Origin: an uncultured Eubacterium sp.
GTDB taxonomy: Bacteria > Bacillota > Clostridia > Lachnospirales > Lachnospiraceae
Direction: 5' to 3'
Assembly (NCBI GenBank): GCA_900551945.1
Contig: URYE01000031.1
Coordinates: forward strand, 1 to 26,478
DNA: 26,478 nucleotides
Of the stretch, positions 1 through 6,976 are shown piece after piece; within the stretch, counting starts at the first letter, position 1, and every line of letters starts with the position of its first letter. Below the pieces are notes generated by a model, which was given only the letters and a program-made list of their open reading frames with translations, had not been told where the DNA came from and ran no database searches. The position numbers were made by a program, and so were the translations under genes.

Positions 1-2
1 AT

Positions 3-311
3 ATGTACGCAATTATAGCAACAGGTGGTAAACAGTACACAGTTTCTGAAGGCGATATAATCAAAGTAGAAAAGCTTGGTGTTGAAGCCGGTGACACTGT
101 TACATTTGACCAAGTTCTCTTTGTTAATAATGGAGAAGCTAAGGTTGGTGACCCAACAGTAGCAGGAGCTTCAGTTACAGCAAGTGTTGTTAAGGAAGCA
201 AGAGATAAGAAAGTTATCGTTTATAAGTATAAGAGAAAAACTGGATATCACAAGAAGAATGGCCACAGACAGTCATTCACTCAGGTTAAGATTGAAAAGA
301 TTAATGCTTAA
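3..311 (+). CDS. rplU: 50S ribosomal protein L21
   Basis: Large-subunit ribosomal protein that binds 23S rRNA. The 102-residue product is the usual bacterial length. It opens [12 protein letters not shown] and has the basic RNA-binding stretch [17 protein letters not shown] near residues 75-91, both typical of L21. It is first in a tight cluster with prp and rpmA, the standard Firmicutes L21-Prp-L27 order. The window starts two bases before the ATG, so its ribosome site, promoter and any autoregulatory leader lie outside. Confidence 0.97.
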   Translation: MYAIIATGGKQYTVSEGDIIKVEKLGVEAGDTVTFDQVLFVNNGEAKVGDPTVAGASVTASVVKEARDKKVIVYKYKRKTGYHKKNGHRQSFTQVKIEKINA

Positions 312-335
312 TTAGCCTGAATAGGAGTGTTATTC

Positions 336-668
336 ATGACTCATGTAACAATCTATACTAAGTCATCTAAAGATGACATTGTTGGATTTAGAACAGAAGG
401 CCACGCAGGTTATGCTGATGCCGGTTACGACATAGTATGTGCTGCTACTTCTGTATTAGTAATCAATACAATCAATTCGATAGAGCAATTTACCGATGAA
501 GATTGTGAGATTACAGCAGACGAAGATAATGCCGTTATAGAGTTAATGGTTAAGTCTTCACATCAATCAAAGGAATTAACGGTTTTGTTAAAAGCTCTTG
601 CATTAGGACTTAGTACAATTGCTAGTGACAATCCGAATTACTTATCTATTACATTCGAGGAGGTGTAA
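336..668 (+). CDS. prp: Ribosomal-processing cysteine protease Prp
   Basis: Cysteine protease that removes the N-terminal extension of L27 in Firmicutes. The catalytic pair is visible: His in EGHAGYA and Cys in YDIVCAATS, each in the conserved Prp context. The product is 110 residues, the family size. I place the start at the ATG at 336, because TAGGAG at 322-327 is correctly spaced for it; a GTG at 327 in the same frame would overlap that ribosome site. It lies between rplU and rpmA, 24 bp after rplU and 3 bp before rpmA. The rpmA ribosome site lies inside the prp 3' end, which suggests translational coupling. Older annotations call this family YsxB or DUF464. Confidence 0.95.
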   Translation: MTHVTIYTKSSKDDIVGFRTEGHAGYADAGYDIVCAATSVLVINTINSIEQFTDEDCEITADEDNAVIELMVKSSHQSKELTVLLKALALGLSTIASDNPNYLSITFEEV

Positions 669-671
669 ACT

Positions 672-962
672 ATGTTAAATTTGAACCTTCAGTTTTTCGC
701 TCATAAAAAGGGTGTTGGTTCTACAAAGAACGGTAGAGATTCTGAATCTAAGAGATTAGGTGCAAAGAGAGCTGACGGACAGTTCGTATTAGCTGGTAAT
801 ATTCTTTACAGACAGCGTGGAACAAAGATACATCCAGGTGTTAATGTTGGTCGTGGTAGCGATGATACATTATTCGCACTTGTTGATGGTACTGTTAAGT
901 TCGAAAGAAAGGGCAGAGATAAGAAGCAGGTTTCTGTTTATCCTGTAGTTTCTAACGACTAA
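672..962 (+). CDS. rpmA: 50S ribosomal protein L27, with cleavable N-terminal extension
   Basis: Ribosomal protein L27, whose mature N-terminus reaches toward the peptidyl-transferase centre. The product is 96 residues. It begins [17 protein letters not shown], where LNLQFF is the Prp recognition sequence and cleavage is expected after the second Phe (residue 9), exposing AHKKG. The rest ([17 protein letters not shown], then [16 protein letters not shown]) is canonical L27. GAGGAGGTG at 657-665 is a very strong ribosome site. The gene is followed 15 bp later by a strong terminator, so the rplU-prp-rpmA transcript probably ends there. Confidence 0.98.
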   Translation: MLNLNLQFFAHKKGVGSTKNGRDSESKRLGAKRADGQFVLAGNILYRQRGTKIHPGVNVGRGSDDTLFALVDGTVKFERKGRDKKQVSVYPVVSND

Positions 963-977
963 TTCTTAGTTGATTTT

Positions 978-1010
978 AAGCTCCAAGTCTACGGATTTGG
1001 GGCTTTTTTT
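978..1010 (+). terminator. Rho-independent terminator after rpmA
   Basis: The arms AAGCTCCAAGTC (978-989) and GATTTGGGGCTT (994-1005) pair over 12 bp with two G-U wobbles around a TACG loop. A T run follows (1004-1010). It separates the ribosomal-protein transcript from obgE. Confidence 0.93.
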
Positions 1011-1021
1011 GGATATATAAT

Positions 1022-1102
1022 ACACCAATTTTGGTGTTGTCATTAAGTTGTATAGCAGATTGTGAATATCTGCTTGACTTTGATGTAATGATTTAATATT
1101 TC
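1022..1102 (+). promoter_or_regulatory. Putative obgE promoter with two upstream palindromes
   Basis: A TTGACT -35 at 1074-1079 is followed after 17 bp by TATTTC (1097-1102); TAATAT at 1094-1099 is an alternative -10 with a short spacer. Two palindromes lie upstream: ACACCAA-TT-TTGGTGT (1022-1037) and GCAGAT-N7-ATCTGC (1055-1073), the second abutting the -35. The loops are too short, or the stems too weak, for terminators, so protein-binding sites are the better guess. The -10 is poor, so this is a tentative call. Confidence 0.4.
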
Positions 1103-1180
1103 GCATGAGCTGGAAATTTTAGTATTGTTTCATGTGTATTTATGTTAAATGCGTATGTATTTACGCAGAAATGAGGAATT

Positions 1181-2473
1181 ATGTTTTCAGATAGAGCAAG
1201 AATATTTATAAAATCAGGCAAAGGCGGAGATGGTCATGTAAGTTTTCGCCGAGAGCTTTACGTTCCAGACGGTGGGCCAGATGGTGGTAACGGCGGTAAG
1301 GGCGGAGATGTCATATTTGTCGTAGACAAAGGACTTAATACGCTCGGTGATTTCAGATATAACAGTAAGTATATTGCACAAAGTGGTGATGAGGGCGGCA
1401 AGCGCAAATGTACTGGCAAAAATGGTGAAGACCTTATAATAAAAGTTCCCGAAGGCACTGTTATTTTAGATGATGAAACAGGAAAAGTTATTGCTGATAT
1501 GTCTAGTGGAAATATGCGTGAAACAATATTAAAAGGTGGTAGAGGTGGAAAAGGTAATATGAATTATGCCACAGCTACAATGCAAGCTCCACAGTATGCA
1601 CAGCCGGGACAAGATGCTCAAGAAAGATGGGTTCGTCTTGAACTTAAAGTTATTGCTGATGTAGGCTTAGTGGGATTTCCTAATGTAGGTAAGTCAACAT
1701 TACTTTCAAGAGTAACTAACGCCAGACCTAAGATTGCTAATTACCATTTTACAACTCTTAATCCTAATCTTGGTGTAGTTGACCTTGACGGGAGCAAGGG
1801 CTTTGTAATTGCTGATATTCCTGGACTTATTGAAGGGGCTTCAGAAGGAATTGGTCTTGGCCATGAGTTTTTACGTCATATCGAAAGAACTAAAGTTATA
1901 ATTCACATGGTAGACGCAGCTTCTGTTGAGGGTCGTGACCCAATAGCTGATATTAATGCAATTAATGCAGAGTTAGAAGCATATAATCCTGAACTTTTAA
2001 AAAGACCACAAGTAATTGCTGCCAATAAGATAGACGCATTATACGATGATGGTTCAAAAAGTCCAATCGATAAGTTAAGAAAAGAATTTGAGCCAAAGGG
2101 GATTAAAGTATATCCTATATCTGCTGTAAGTGGTCAAGGACTTAAAGAACTTTTATACGCCGTAAGAAGTCTTCTTGATACAATGGCACAAGAGCCAGTT
2201 GTATTTGAAAAGGAGATGGATATTTCTGAAATGTACAATAGTGAAGCCGAGGCTGTCAATGTTACTAAGGATGATGAGGGCGTATATATTGTTGAAGGTG
2301 CTAGAGTTGATAGAATGTTAGGCTATACTAACCTTGAGTCAGAAAAAGGCTTTAGCTTCTTCCAAAGATTTATGAGAGAAAATGGTATATTAGACCAGTT
2401 AAAAGAACTTGGTATCGAAGAAGGAGATACCGTTCGTGTAGGCGAATACCTTGAATTTGATTATTATGATTAA
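1181..2473 (+). CDS. obgE: GTPase Obg (ribosome assembly, stress control)
   Basis: Essential translational GTPase that associates with the 50S subunit late in assembly and links ribosome maturation to stress responses. The 430 residues hold three domains in order: the glycine-rich Obg fold (about 1-158, with repeated GGxGG runs), the G domain (about 160-330), and the C-terminal OCT domain (about 345-430). G-domain motifs are intact: GFPNVGKST (165-173), Thr192, DIPG (212-215), NKID (282-285) and SAVSG (314-318). TGAGG at 1172-1176 supports the ATG at 1181. The gene heads a run of same-strand genes (obgE, yhbY, nadD, yqeK) with gaps of 12-30 bp. Confidence 0.98.
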   Translation: MFSDRARIFIKSGKGGDGHVSFRRELYVPDGGPDGGNGGKGGDVIFVVDKGLNTLGDFRYNSKYIAQSGDEGGKRKCTGKNGEDLIIKVPEGTVILDDETGKVIADMSSGNMRETILKGGRGGKGNMNYATATMQAPQYAQPGQDAQERWVRLELKVIADVGLVGFPNVGKSTLLSRVTNARPKIANYHFTTLNPNLGVVDLDGSKGFVIADIPGLIEGASEGIGLGHEFLRHIERTKVIIHMVDAASVEGRDPIADINAINAELEAYNPELLKRPQVIAANKIDALYDDGSKSPIDKLRKEFEPKGIKVYPISAVSGQGLKELLYAVRSLLDTMAQEPVVFEKEMDISEMYNSEAEAVNVTKDDEGVYIVEGARVDRMLGYTNLESEKGFSFFQRFMRENGILDQLKELGIEEGDTVRVGEYLEFDYYD

Positions 2474-2501
2474 TAGTGCATAAGCACAGAAATGGAGTTA
2501 T

Positions 2502-2828
2502 ATGGATAAATTAACAAGTAAACAACGTGCATATTTAAAAGGACTTGCTATGACTGTTGACCCTATATTTCAATTTGGAAAGTCAAGCATTACTCCTGAA
2601 AATACAAAAGCTATCGCTGAAGCTTTAGAAGCACGAGAATTAATTAAGATAAATGTATTGCAAAATTGCGCTGATGACCCAAAAGAAATAGCTTCAATTA
2701 TTGCTGAAAGAACACATTCTCAAGTTGTTCAAGTTATTGGTAAGAAGATTGTTTTATATAAAGAAGCTAAAGATGAAAAGAAAAGAAAAATTGAGCTTCC
2801 AGTAGCAAAGAAAAAGAAAGACAAATAA
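2502..2828 (+). CDS. yhbY: YhbY-family CRM-domain RNA-binding protein
   Basis: Small RNA-binding protein of the YhbY/YqeI family, associated with the large ribosomal subunit. The CRM domain fills residues 1-92, with the hallmark segments LTSKQRAYLKGLA, PIFQFGKSSIT, EALEARELIKI and VVQVIGKKIVLYK. The RNA-contacting loop, usually GxxG (for example GKGG), reads GKSS here, so its second glycine is serine. A lysine-rich tail (KKRKIELPVAKKKKDK) follows and should add nucleic-acid affinity. The gene is 28 bp after obgE, with AATGGAG as ribosome site. Confidence 0.93.
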   Translation: MDKLTSKQRAYLKGLAMTVDPIFQFGKSSITPENTKAIAEALEARELIKINVLQNCADDPKEIASIIAERTHSQVVQVIGKKIVLYKEAKDEKKRKIELPVAKKKKDK

Positions 2829-2840
2829 AGTATTTATTTT

Positions 2841-3449
2841 ATGAATGAAAATGTTATTGGTATTTTAGGCGGAACTTTTAATCCTATACACAATGGTCAT
2901 ATAGAGCTTGCCAGACTGGCACATGAACAATTTTGTATACCAACGATATATGTTATGCCCTCGGGTAATCCAGCTTCTTATAAGGATACTTCTGATGTTG
3001 TAAGTGCAACACATCGTTGTAATATGGTTAGTTTAGCAATCAAGCCTTTCTCTTATATGAAGTTATCTAAGCTTGAAGTAGATAGAAAAGGATATACCTA
3101 TACAGCAGACACGTTGATGGAATTATCAGAAAGTTTTAACAAGATATACTTTATAATAGGAGCTGATTCGCTGTTATATCTTGAAAAATGGAAACGACCA
3201 GATGTTATTTGTTCTCATTGCACATTACTTGTAGCTAATAGAGATGATACAAGATTAGCAATATTAGAAAAACAAAAAGAGTTTTTAACGCAGCAATATG
3301 GTGCTGATATACATTTTATAAATGCACCAAAGCTTCCCTTTAGTTCGACATCTATAAGAGAGCAGATTGTAAAGCATGGTAATATATCAGCAATGGTTTC
3401 TGATAATGTGAAAAATTATATATATAACAATAATTTATATATTAAATAA
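2841..3449 (+). CDS. nadD: Nicotinate-nucleotide adenylyltransferase
   Basis: Adenylates nicotinate mononucleotide with ATP to give deamido-NAD, a cytosolic step of NAD synthesis. The 202 residues form a single nucleotidyltransferase fold. GGTFNPIHNGH at 10-20 holds the HxxxH-type ATP-binding histidines (His17, His20), and FSSTSIRE near 166-173 is the C-terminal ISSTxIR motif. The start lies 12 bp after yhbY, with only a weak AAAG-type ribosome site overlapping the yhbY stop, so translation may depend on coupling. The nadD-yqeK pair is conserved in Firmicutes. Confidence 0.95.
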   Translation: MNENVIGILGGTFNPIHNGHIELARLAHEQFCIPTIYVMPSGNPASYKDTSDVVSATHRCNMVSLAIKPFSYMKLSKLEVDRKGYTYTADTLMELSESFNKIYFIIGADSLLYLEKWKRPDVICSHCTLLVANRDDTRLAILEKQKEFLTQQYGADIHFINAPKLPFSSTSIREQIVKHGNISAMVSDNVKNYIYNNNLYIK

Positions 3450-3479
3450 ATTAAGATATTATAGAAAAGAGGCTTTCTT

Positions 3480-4088
3480 ATGGATAATGAATATATTGAA
3501 AGTTTAAGAAAACAAGTTAAAAAGGCATTAAAGGCTGATAAGAAAAGATATAAGCATACTTTAGGTGTTGCTGATACTGCTGCTTGTCTTGCAATGAGAT
3601 ATGGTGTTGATATGCAGGACGCTTATATCGCAGGACTATTACATGACTGTGCAAAGTGTGTTCCTGATGAACAAAAGTTAAAAGAATGTAAGGAGTATAA
3701 CATCGAAATTTCACAAAGTGAGAAAAAGAGTCCATATCTTTTACATTCAAAACTTGGAGCTTATTATGCAAAGCATATATATAACATTGATAATGAAGAA
3801 ATATGCAGTGCAATTAAGTATCACACTACAGGCAGAGCTAAAATGTCAATGCTTGAAAAGATTATTTTTGTAGCTGATTATATAGAGCCTTACAGAAATA
3901 AAGCAAATGACCTTGACACGATAAGAAGTATAGCTTTTGAAAATATTGATGAAACAATATATGAAATAACAAAAGACACACTTGAATATCTTAATAAAAA
4001 ACAAGCAGAAATTGACCCAATGACAGTTGAAACTTATGAATATTACAAGACTGTTCTTATTAGCAATGCTTGTGTATTTATGATTTAA
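3480..4088 (+). CDS. yqeK: YqeK-family HD hydrolase (diadenosine tetraphosphate, symmetrical)
   Basis: HD-superfamily phosphohydrolase; YqeK proteins split Ap4A symmetrically into two ADP. The metal-binding pattern is visible: His26 in KHTLGV, the His55-Asp56 pair in LLHDCAK, a downstream His in KYHTTG, and Asp in FVADYIEP. The product has 202 residues, close to the usual 185-200. GAGG at 3469-3472 supports the start. It lies directly behind nadD, the normal arrangement. In many relatives a LytR-type cell-wall gene separates yqeK from rsfS; here there is only a 113-bp AT-rich gap. Confidence 0.93.
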   Translation: MDNEYIESLRKQVKKALKADKKRYKHTLGVADTAACLAMRYGVDMQDAYIAGLLHDCAKCVPDEQKLKECKEYNIEISQSEKKSPYLLHSKLGAYYAKHIYNIDNEEICSAIKYHTTGRAKMSMLEKIIFVADYIEPYRNKANDLDTIRSIAFENIDETIYEITKDTLEYLNKKQAEIDPMTVETYEYYKTVLISNACVFMI

Positions 4089-4201
4089 AATTATAAAATA
4101 TCAACAAGTTATTTAATCTGTAATGAATATTAATTTTTATATTTTATTATTTTAACTATTATCATTGAATAAAAAGATTATATTTATAAATTGGAGGATT
4201 T

Positions 4202-4558
4202 ATGGCTGATACTAAATCTAAAGAAATGACTAAAGTTATTGTTGACGCATTAAACGACAAGAAGGCTGAAGATATTAAGATTATAGATATTAGTAATGTA
4301 TCTGTAATTTCAGATTATTTTGTTATTGCAAATGGTTCTAACCCTAACCAAATACAAGCTTTAGTTGATAATATTGAAGAAAAAATGCAAAAAGCAGGCT
4401 ACAATGAGCCTAGAGTTGAAGGGTATAACTCAGCTTCTTGGATATTACTTGACTATGACGATGTAATTGTTCATGTATTTTCAAGAGATGATAGACAGTT
4501 CTATAATCTTGAAAGAGTGTGGAGTGATGGAATAGAAGTTGATGAGGAAACTCTCTAA
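4202..4558 (+). CDS. rsfS: Ribosome silencing factor RsfS
   Basis: Binds ribosomal protein L14 and blocks subunit joining when nutrients are short. The 118 residues carry the family core: ISNVSVISDYFVIANGSN (about 31-48), VEGYNSASWILLDYDDVIVHVF (about 78-99), and YNLERVWSDG near the end. GGAGG at 4193-4197 gives an excellent ribosome site. It follows yqeK after 113 bp in which I see no clear promoter, so it may be read from the upstream transcript. A perfect hairpin terminator begins 11 bp after the stop. Confidence 0.96.
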   Translation: MADTKSKEMTKVIVDALNDKKAEDIKIIDISNVSVISDYFVIANGSNPNQIQALVDNIEEKMQKAGYNEPRVEGYNSASWILLDYDDVIVHVFSRDDRQFYNLERVWSDGIEVDEETL

Positions 4559-4569
4559 TTATATTATAT

Positions 4570-4620
4570 AAAAATAGAGTCTTATTATATACTTATAAAT
4601 AAGACTCTATTTTTATTTTG
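4570..4620 (+). terminator. Terminator after rsfS (17-bp perfect stem)
   Basis: The arms at 4570-4586 (AAAAATAGAGTCTTATT) and 4598-4614 (AATAAGACTCTATTTTT) are perfectly complementary around an 11-nt loop, with T-rich sequence following. The A-rich left flank means it could also work from the opposite strand. Confidence 0.9.
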
Positions 4621-4771
4621 ATGTGTAAGACTTCTGACAATTATATCATATTATTCAAATTTAACATTAAACAATATAATTTTCGCACATTTTTTTAAAC
4701 TATATTTGGCATTTATTTTTTAAATATAGTAGGGAATTTTGAATTTGTGATTTGATGTTATGTATATAGGA

Positions 4772-4809
4772 AATCGCCCATAACTTAATTCAATAAATTA
4801 TGGGCGATT
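4772..4809 (-). terminator. Hairpin downstream of lexA, likely terminator
   Basis: AATCGCCCATAA (4772-4783) and TTATGGGCGATT (4798-4809) form a perfect 12-bp stem with a 14-nt loop, 45 bp beyond the lexA stop. The T tract on the minus strand is only three long, so termination may be partial. A second, weaker 9-bp repeat (ACTATATTT at 4699-4707, AAATATAGT at 4732-4740) lies further downstream. Confidence 0.6.
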
Positions 4810-4854
4810 AAAGTCTGGTTAATAGTGTTAGATTGATTTATTTAGTATGTAATA

Positions 4855-5475
4855 TTAGTTGATGTTTAAACGTATTAAACCTACAACTTTTCCAACTATT
4901 TCGCAGTTATCTACGATGATTGGCTTCATTGTGTCATTTTCTGGTTGAAGTCTTATGTGATTATCTTCTTTGAAAAATCTCTTTACCGTTGCTGAGTCAT
5001 TGACTAATGCAACTACTATATCGCCGTTTTCGGCAGTATTTCTCTTTGCAACTATAATCTGGTCTCCGTTGTTAATTCCCGCATTGACCATGCTTTCACC
5101 CTTTACATTAAGCATAAAAGTATCTTCGTTAGGAAGATATTCTGCTGGTATTGGGAAATATCCTGTGATATTTTCAACAGCAAGTAATGGTTGTCCTGCC
5201 GCTACTTGACCTACTAATGGAACATTTACCATATCACGTCTTGTGAGATTAAAGCTTTCGTCAACAATCTGAATAGTACGAGGCTTAGTAGGGTCACGTC
5301 TTATGTAGCCATTTTTCTCTAATGTCTCAAGGTGAGCATGAACAGAAGATGTTGATTTTAAATTAACTGCAAGCCCAATATCACGAACTGTTGGAGAATA
5401 GCCTTTGTTTAATATTTCTGATTTTATATAGTTAAGTATTTCTGTTTGTTTTGGTGAAATTTTACCGTATGACAT
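4855..5475 (-). CDS. lexA: LexA repressor (SOS response)
   Basis: SOS repressor that cleaves itself when stimulated by RecA filaments. The 206 residues contain a winged-helix DNA-binding domain (1-70, with PTVRDIGLAVNLKSTSSVHAHL) and a C-terminal S24 peptidase domain. The self-cleavage site is Ala93-Gly94 in VGQVAAGQP. The catalytic dyad is Ser128 (GESMVNAG) and Lys165 (ATVKRF). All key residues are present, so it should be functional. The start has an AAAAGAGG ribosome site on the minus strand. It is monocistronic and convergent with rsfS. Confidence 0.97.
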   Translation of the reverse strand: MSYGKISPKQTEILNYIKSEILNKGYSPTVRDIGLAVNLKSTSSVHAHLETLEKNGYIRRDPTKPRTIQIVDESFNLTRRDMVNVPLVGQVAAGQPLLAVENITGYFPIPAEYLPNEDTFMLNVKGESMVNAGINNGDQIIVAKRNTAENGDIVVALVNDSATVKRFFKEDNHIRLQPENDTMKPIIVDNCEIVGKVVGLIRLNIN

Positions 5476-5498
5476 AAATTACCTCTTTTCTGCTATAT

Positions 5499-5621
5499 GC
5501 AAATATTTGCTTTACTATTAAAATATACTTTATATAAATTACTTATTGTTTTTATGGTTATTGTTTATATTTTATCATATATTGTAAAAAAAATCAAACA
5601 CATTTTCCGAAAAAATGTTCG
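5499..5621 (-). promoter_or_regulatory. lexA promoter, LexA-like box and leader palindrome
   Basis: On the minus strand, TTGATT (5592-5597) and TAAAAT (5569-5574) are separated by exactly 17 bp, a near-ideal sigma-A promoter with a leader of about 90 nt. CGAAAAAATGTTCG at 5608-5621 resembles the Gram-positive LexA operator (GAAC-N4-GTTC) with one half-site base changed, and lies just upstream of the -35, consistent with autoregulation. A perfect 12-bp palindrome, GCAAATATTTGC (5499-5510), lies in the leader 24 nt before the start codon; its binding partner is unknown. Confidence 0.65.
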
Positions 5622-5912
5622 ATTAATTACCCACGAATTTCTTAGAGCGAACTTAATAATGTTAAATTATAATTCAATTTATAATAAATTTATAATTATT
5701 ATCAAATTTAATTCATATAAGGTATTGTAAATATACATAATAATGAGTTATAATATAAAGTAAGCTTAAAATTTATAATTATTTAGTGCAATGAGGTAAT
5801 AGAATTATTTTAAAAAGTGATTTTTTAATTATTTAATACTGTACTTTAAGGGAATTTTACAAGGCGATGCAATATGGAAGATTAATAATGAAAGAGAGAT
5901 TTATAAAACACA
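5622..5912. other. AT-rich gap between lexA and the HD-GYP-like gene
   Basis: Very AT-rich. The only clear signal is TTGTAA-N18-TATAAT on the plus strand (5725-5730 and 5749-5754), a plausible promoter for the HD-GYP-like gene with a leader of about 150 nt. A short open frame at 5497-5730 has no ribosome site and a low-complexity composition, so I do not call it a gene. Confidence 0.5.
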
Positions 5913-6920
5913 ATGAGATATGTAGTAATGGATAAAGTACAGGAAGGTAACATTTTAGGAAGAACTTTACTTGATGATACAGGAAAGATATTGTTAAGAG
6001 AAGGGGCTGAATTAAATTTAACAAAAATAAACAAGATTAAAAGTATGAATTATGGTGGACTTTACATCAATGATGAGTTGAGTGAAGATATTGTTCTTGA
6101 AGATTTAATACCATTTGAATTAAAGTTAAGAGCATTTAGAGCTTTAGATGCGCGTGATTATGAAAAATGTGTAGATATTGCAAAAGAATTTGTTAATGAA
6201 TTATATGATAAAAAGAGTCTTGCAATTAATATTATTGATATAAAGAACATTAACAGTTATACAATTAATCATAGCATTAATGTCTGTGTAAATAGTATAA
6301 TACTTGGAATTGCAGCTGGTATGAATAGAAATGATTTGGAGCATTTAGCAGTTGCGGCTATATTAGCAGATGTTGGCAAGTTTGATATTTCTAATGAGAT
6401 TTGGCACAAAAAGGGTAAACTTACAGACAAAGAGATGGAAATGGTAAAACAGCATCCTAAGATTGCGTTTGAAAATTTAAAAGCTCACCCATGTATAAGT
6501 CCTATAAGTAGAAATGCTATTCTTTTTAGTCACGAAAATCTTGATGGTAGTGGTTATTATGGAAAAGTCGGTGATGAAATTCGTATTAATGCAAGAATAA
6601 TTCACTTAATGGATAGTTTTGATGCTTTAACCAGTGTAAGAAAGCATAGACAAGCATATTCAATTAAGGAAAGTACAGAATTATTAATGGGAAGTACTAA
6701 TCAATATGACAAGGACCTTTTAAGATTAATGAGTCAGCTTTTCCCAATATATCCTATAGGAATGACAGTTAATCTTAGTAATGGGGAAAAGGCTATTATA
6801 AGAAGTAACGACCATAACGTAATTAGACCAATAATTAGACTTATGAAGACGGGTGAGCTTATTGACTTAAGTGACAATACCTTATATAGAAATGTAGTTA
6901 TACAGGATATTGATAGATAA
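5913..6920 (+). CDS. Degenerate HD-GYP-domain protein
   Basis: HD-GYP proteins are usually c-di-GMP phosphodiesterases with a two- or three-iron centre. Residues about 1-60 form a small N-terminal region, about 110-265 the HD-GYP fold, and about 270-335 a small tail. Conserved parts include YTINHSINV (His120), KLTDKEMEMVKQHP (His181) and the DSFDALTS region (Asp234). The HD pair, however, reads Ala152-Asp153 (ILADVGK), the HHE motif reads Ser206-His207-Glu208, and GYP reads Gly-Tyr-Tyr (214-216). Two metal ligands are therefore missing. It may have lost hydrolysis and act as a ligand-binding or protein-interaction module; that is inference. The ATG at 5913 has only a distant AGAGAG ribosome site; the ATG at 5928 is an alternative start. 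Confidence 0.8.
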   Translation: MRYVVMDKVQEGNILGRTLLDDTGKILLREGAELNLTKINKIKSMNYGGLYINDELSEDIVLEDLIPFELKLRAFRALDARDYEKCVDIAKEFVNELYDKKSLAINIIDIKNINSYTINHSINVCVNSIILGIAAGMNRNDLEHLAVAAILADVGKFDISNEIWHKKGKLTDKEMEMVKQHPKIAFENLKAHPCISPISRNAILFSHENLDGSGYYGKVGDEIRINARIIHLMDSFDALTSVRKHRQAYSIKESTELLMGSTNQYDKDLLRLMSQLFPIYPIGMTVNLSNGEKAIIRSNDHNVIRPIIRLMKTGELIDLSDNTLYRNVVIQDIDR

Positions 6921-6976
6921 TAGAATTTTTAGATACATAATGTAAGCAATCAAAATACAAAGTAAGGGGAGTAATA

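Noticed and set aside
5497..5730. A 77-codon open frame on the plus strand upstream of the HD-GYP-like gene
   Set aside because: It covers the lexA promoter, has no ribosome site, and encodes a low-complexity Ile/Lys/Asn-rich peptide expected by chance in AT-rich DNA.
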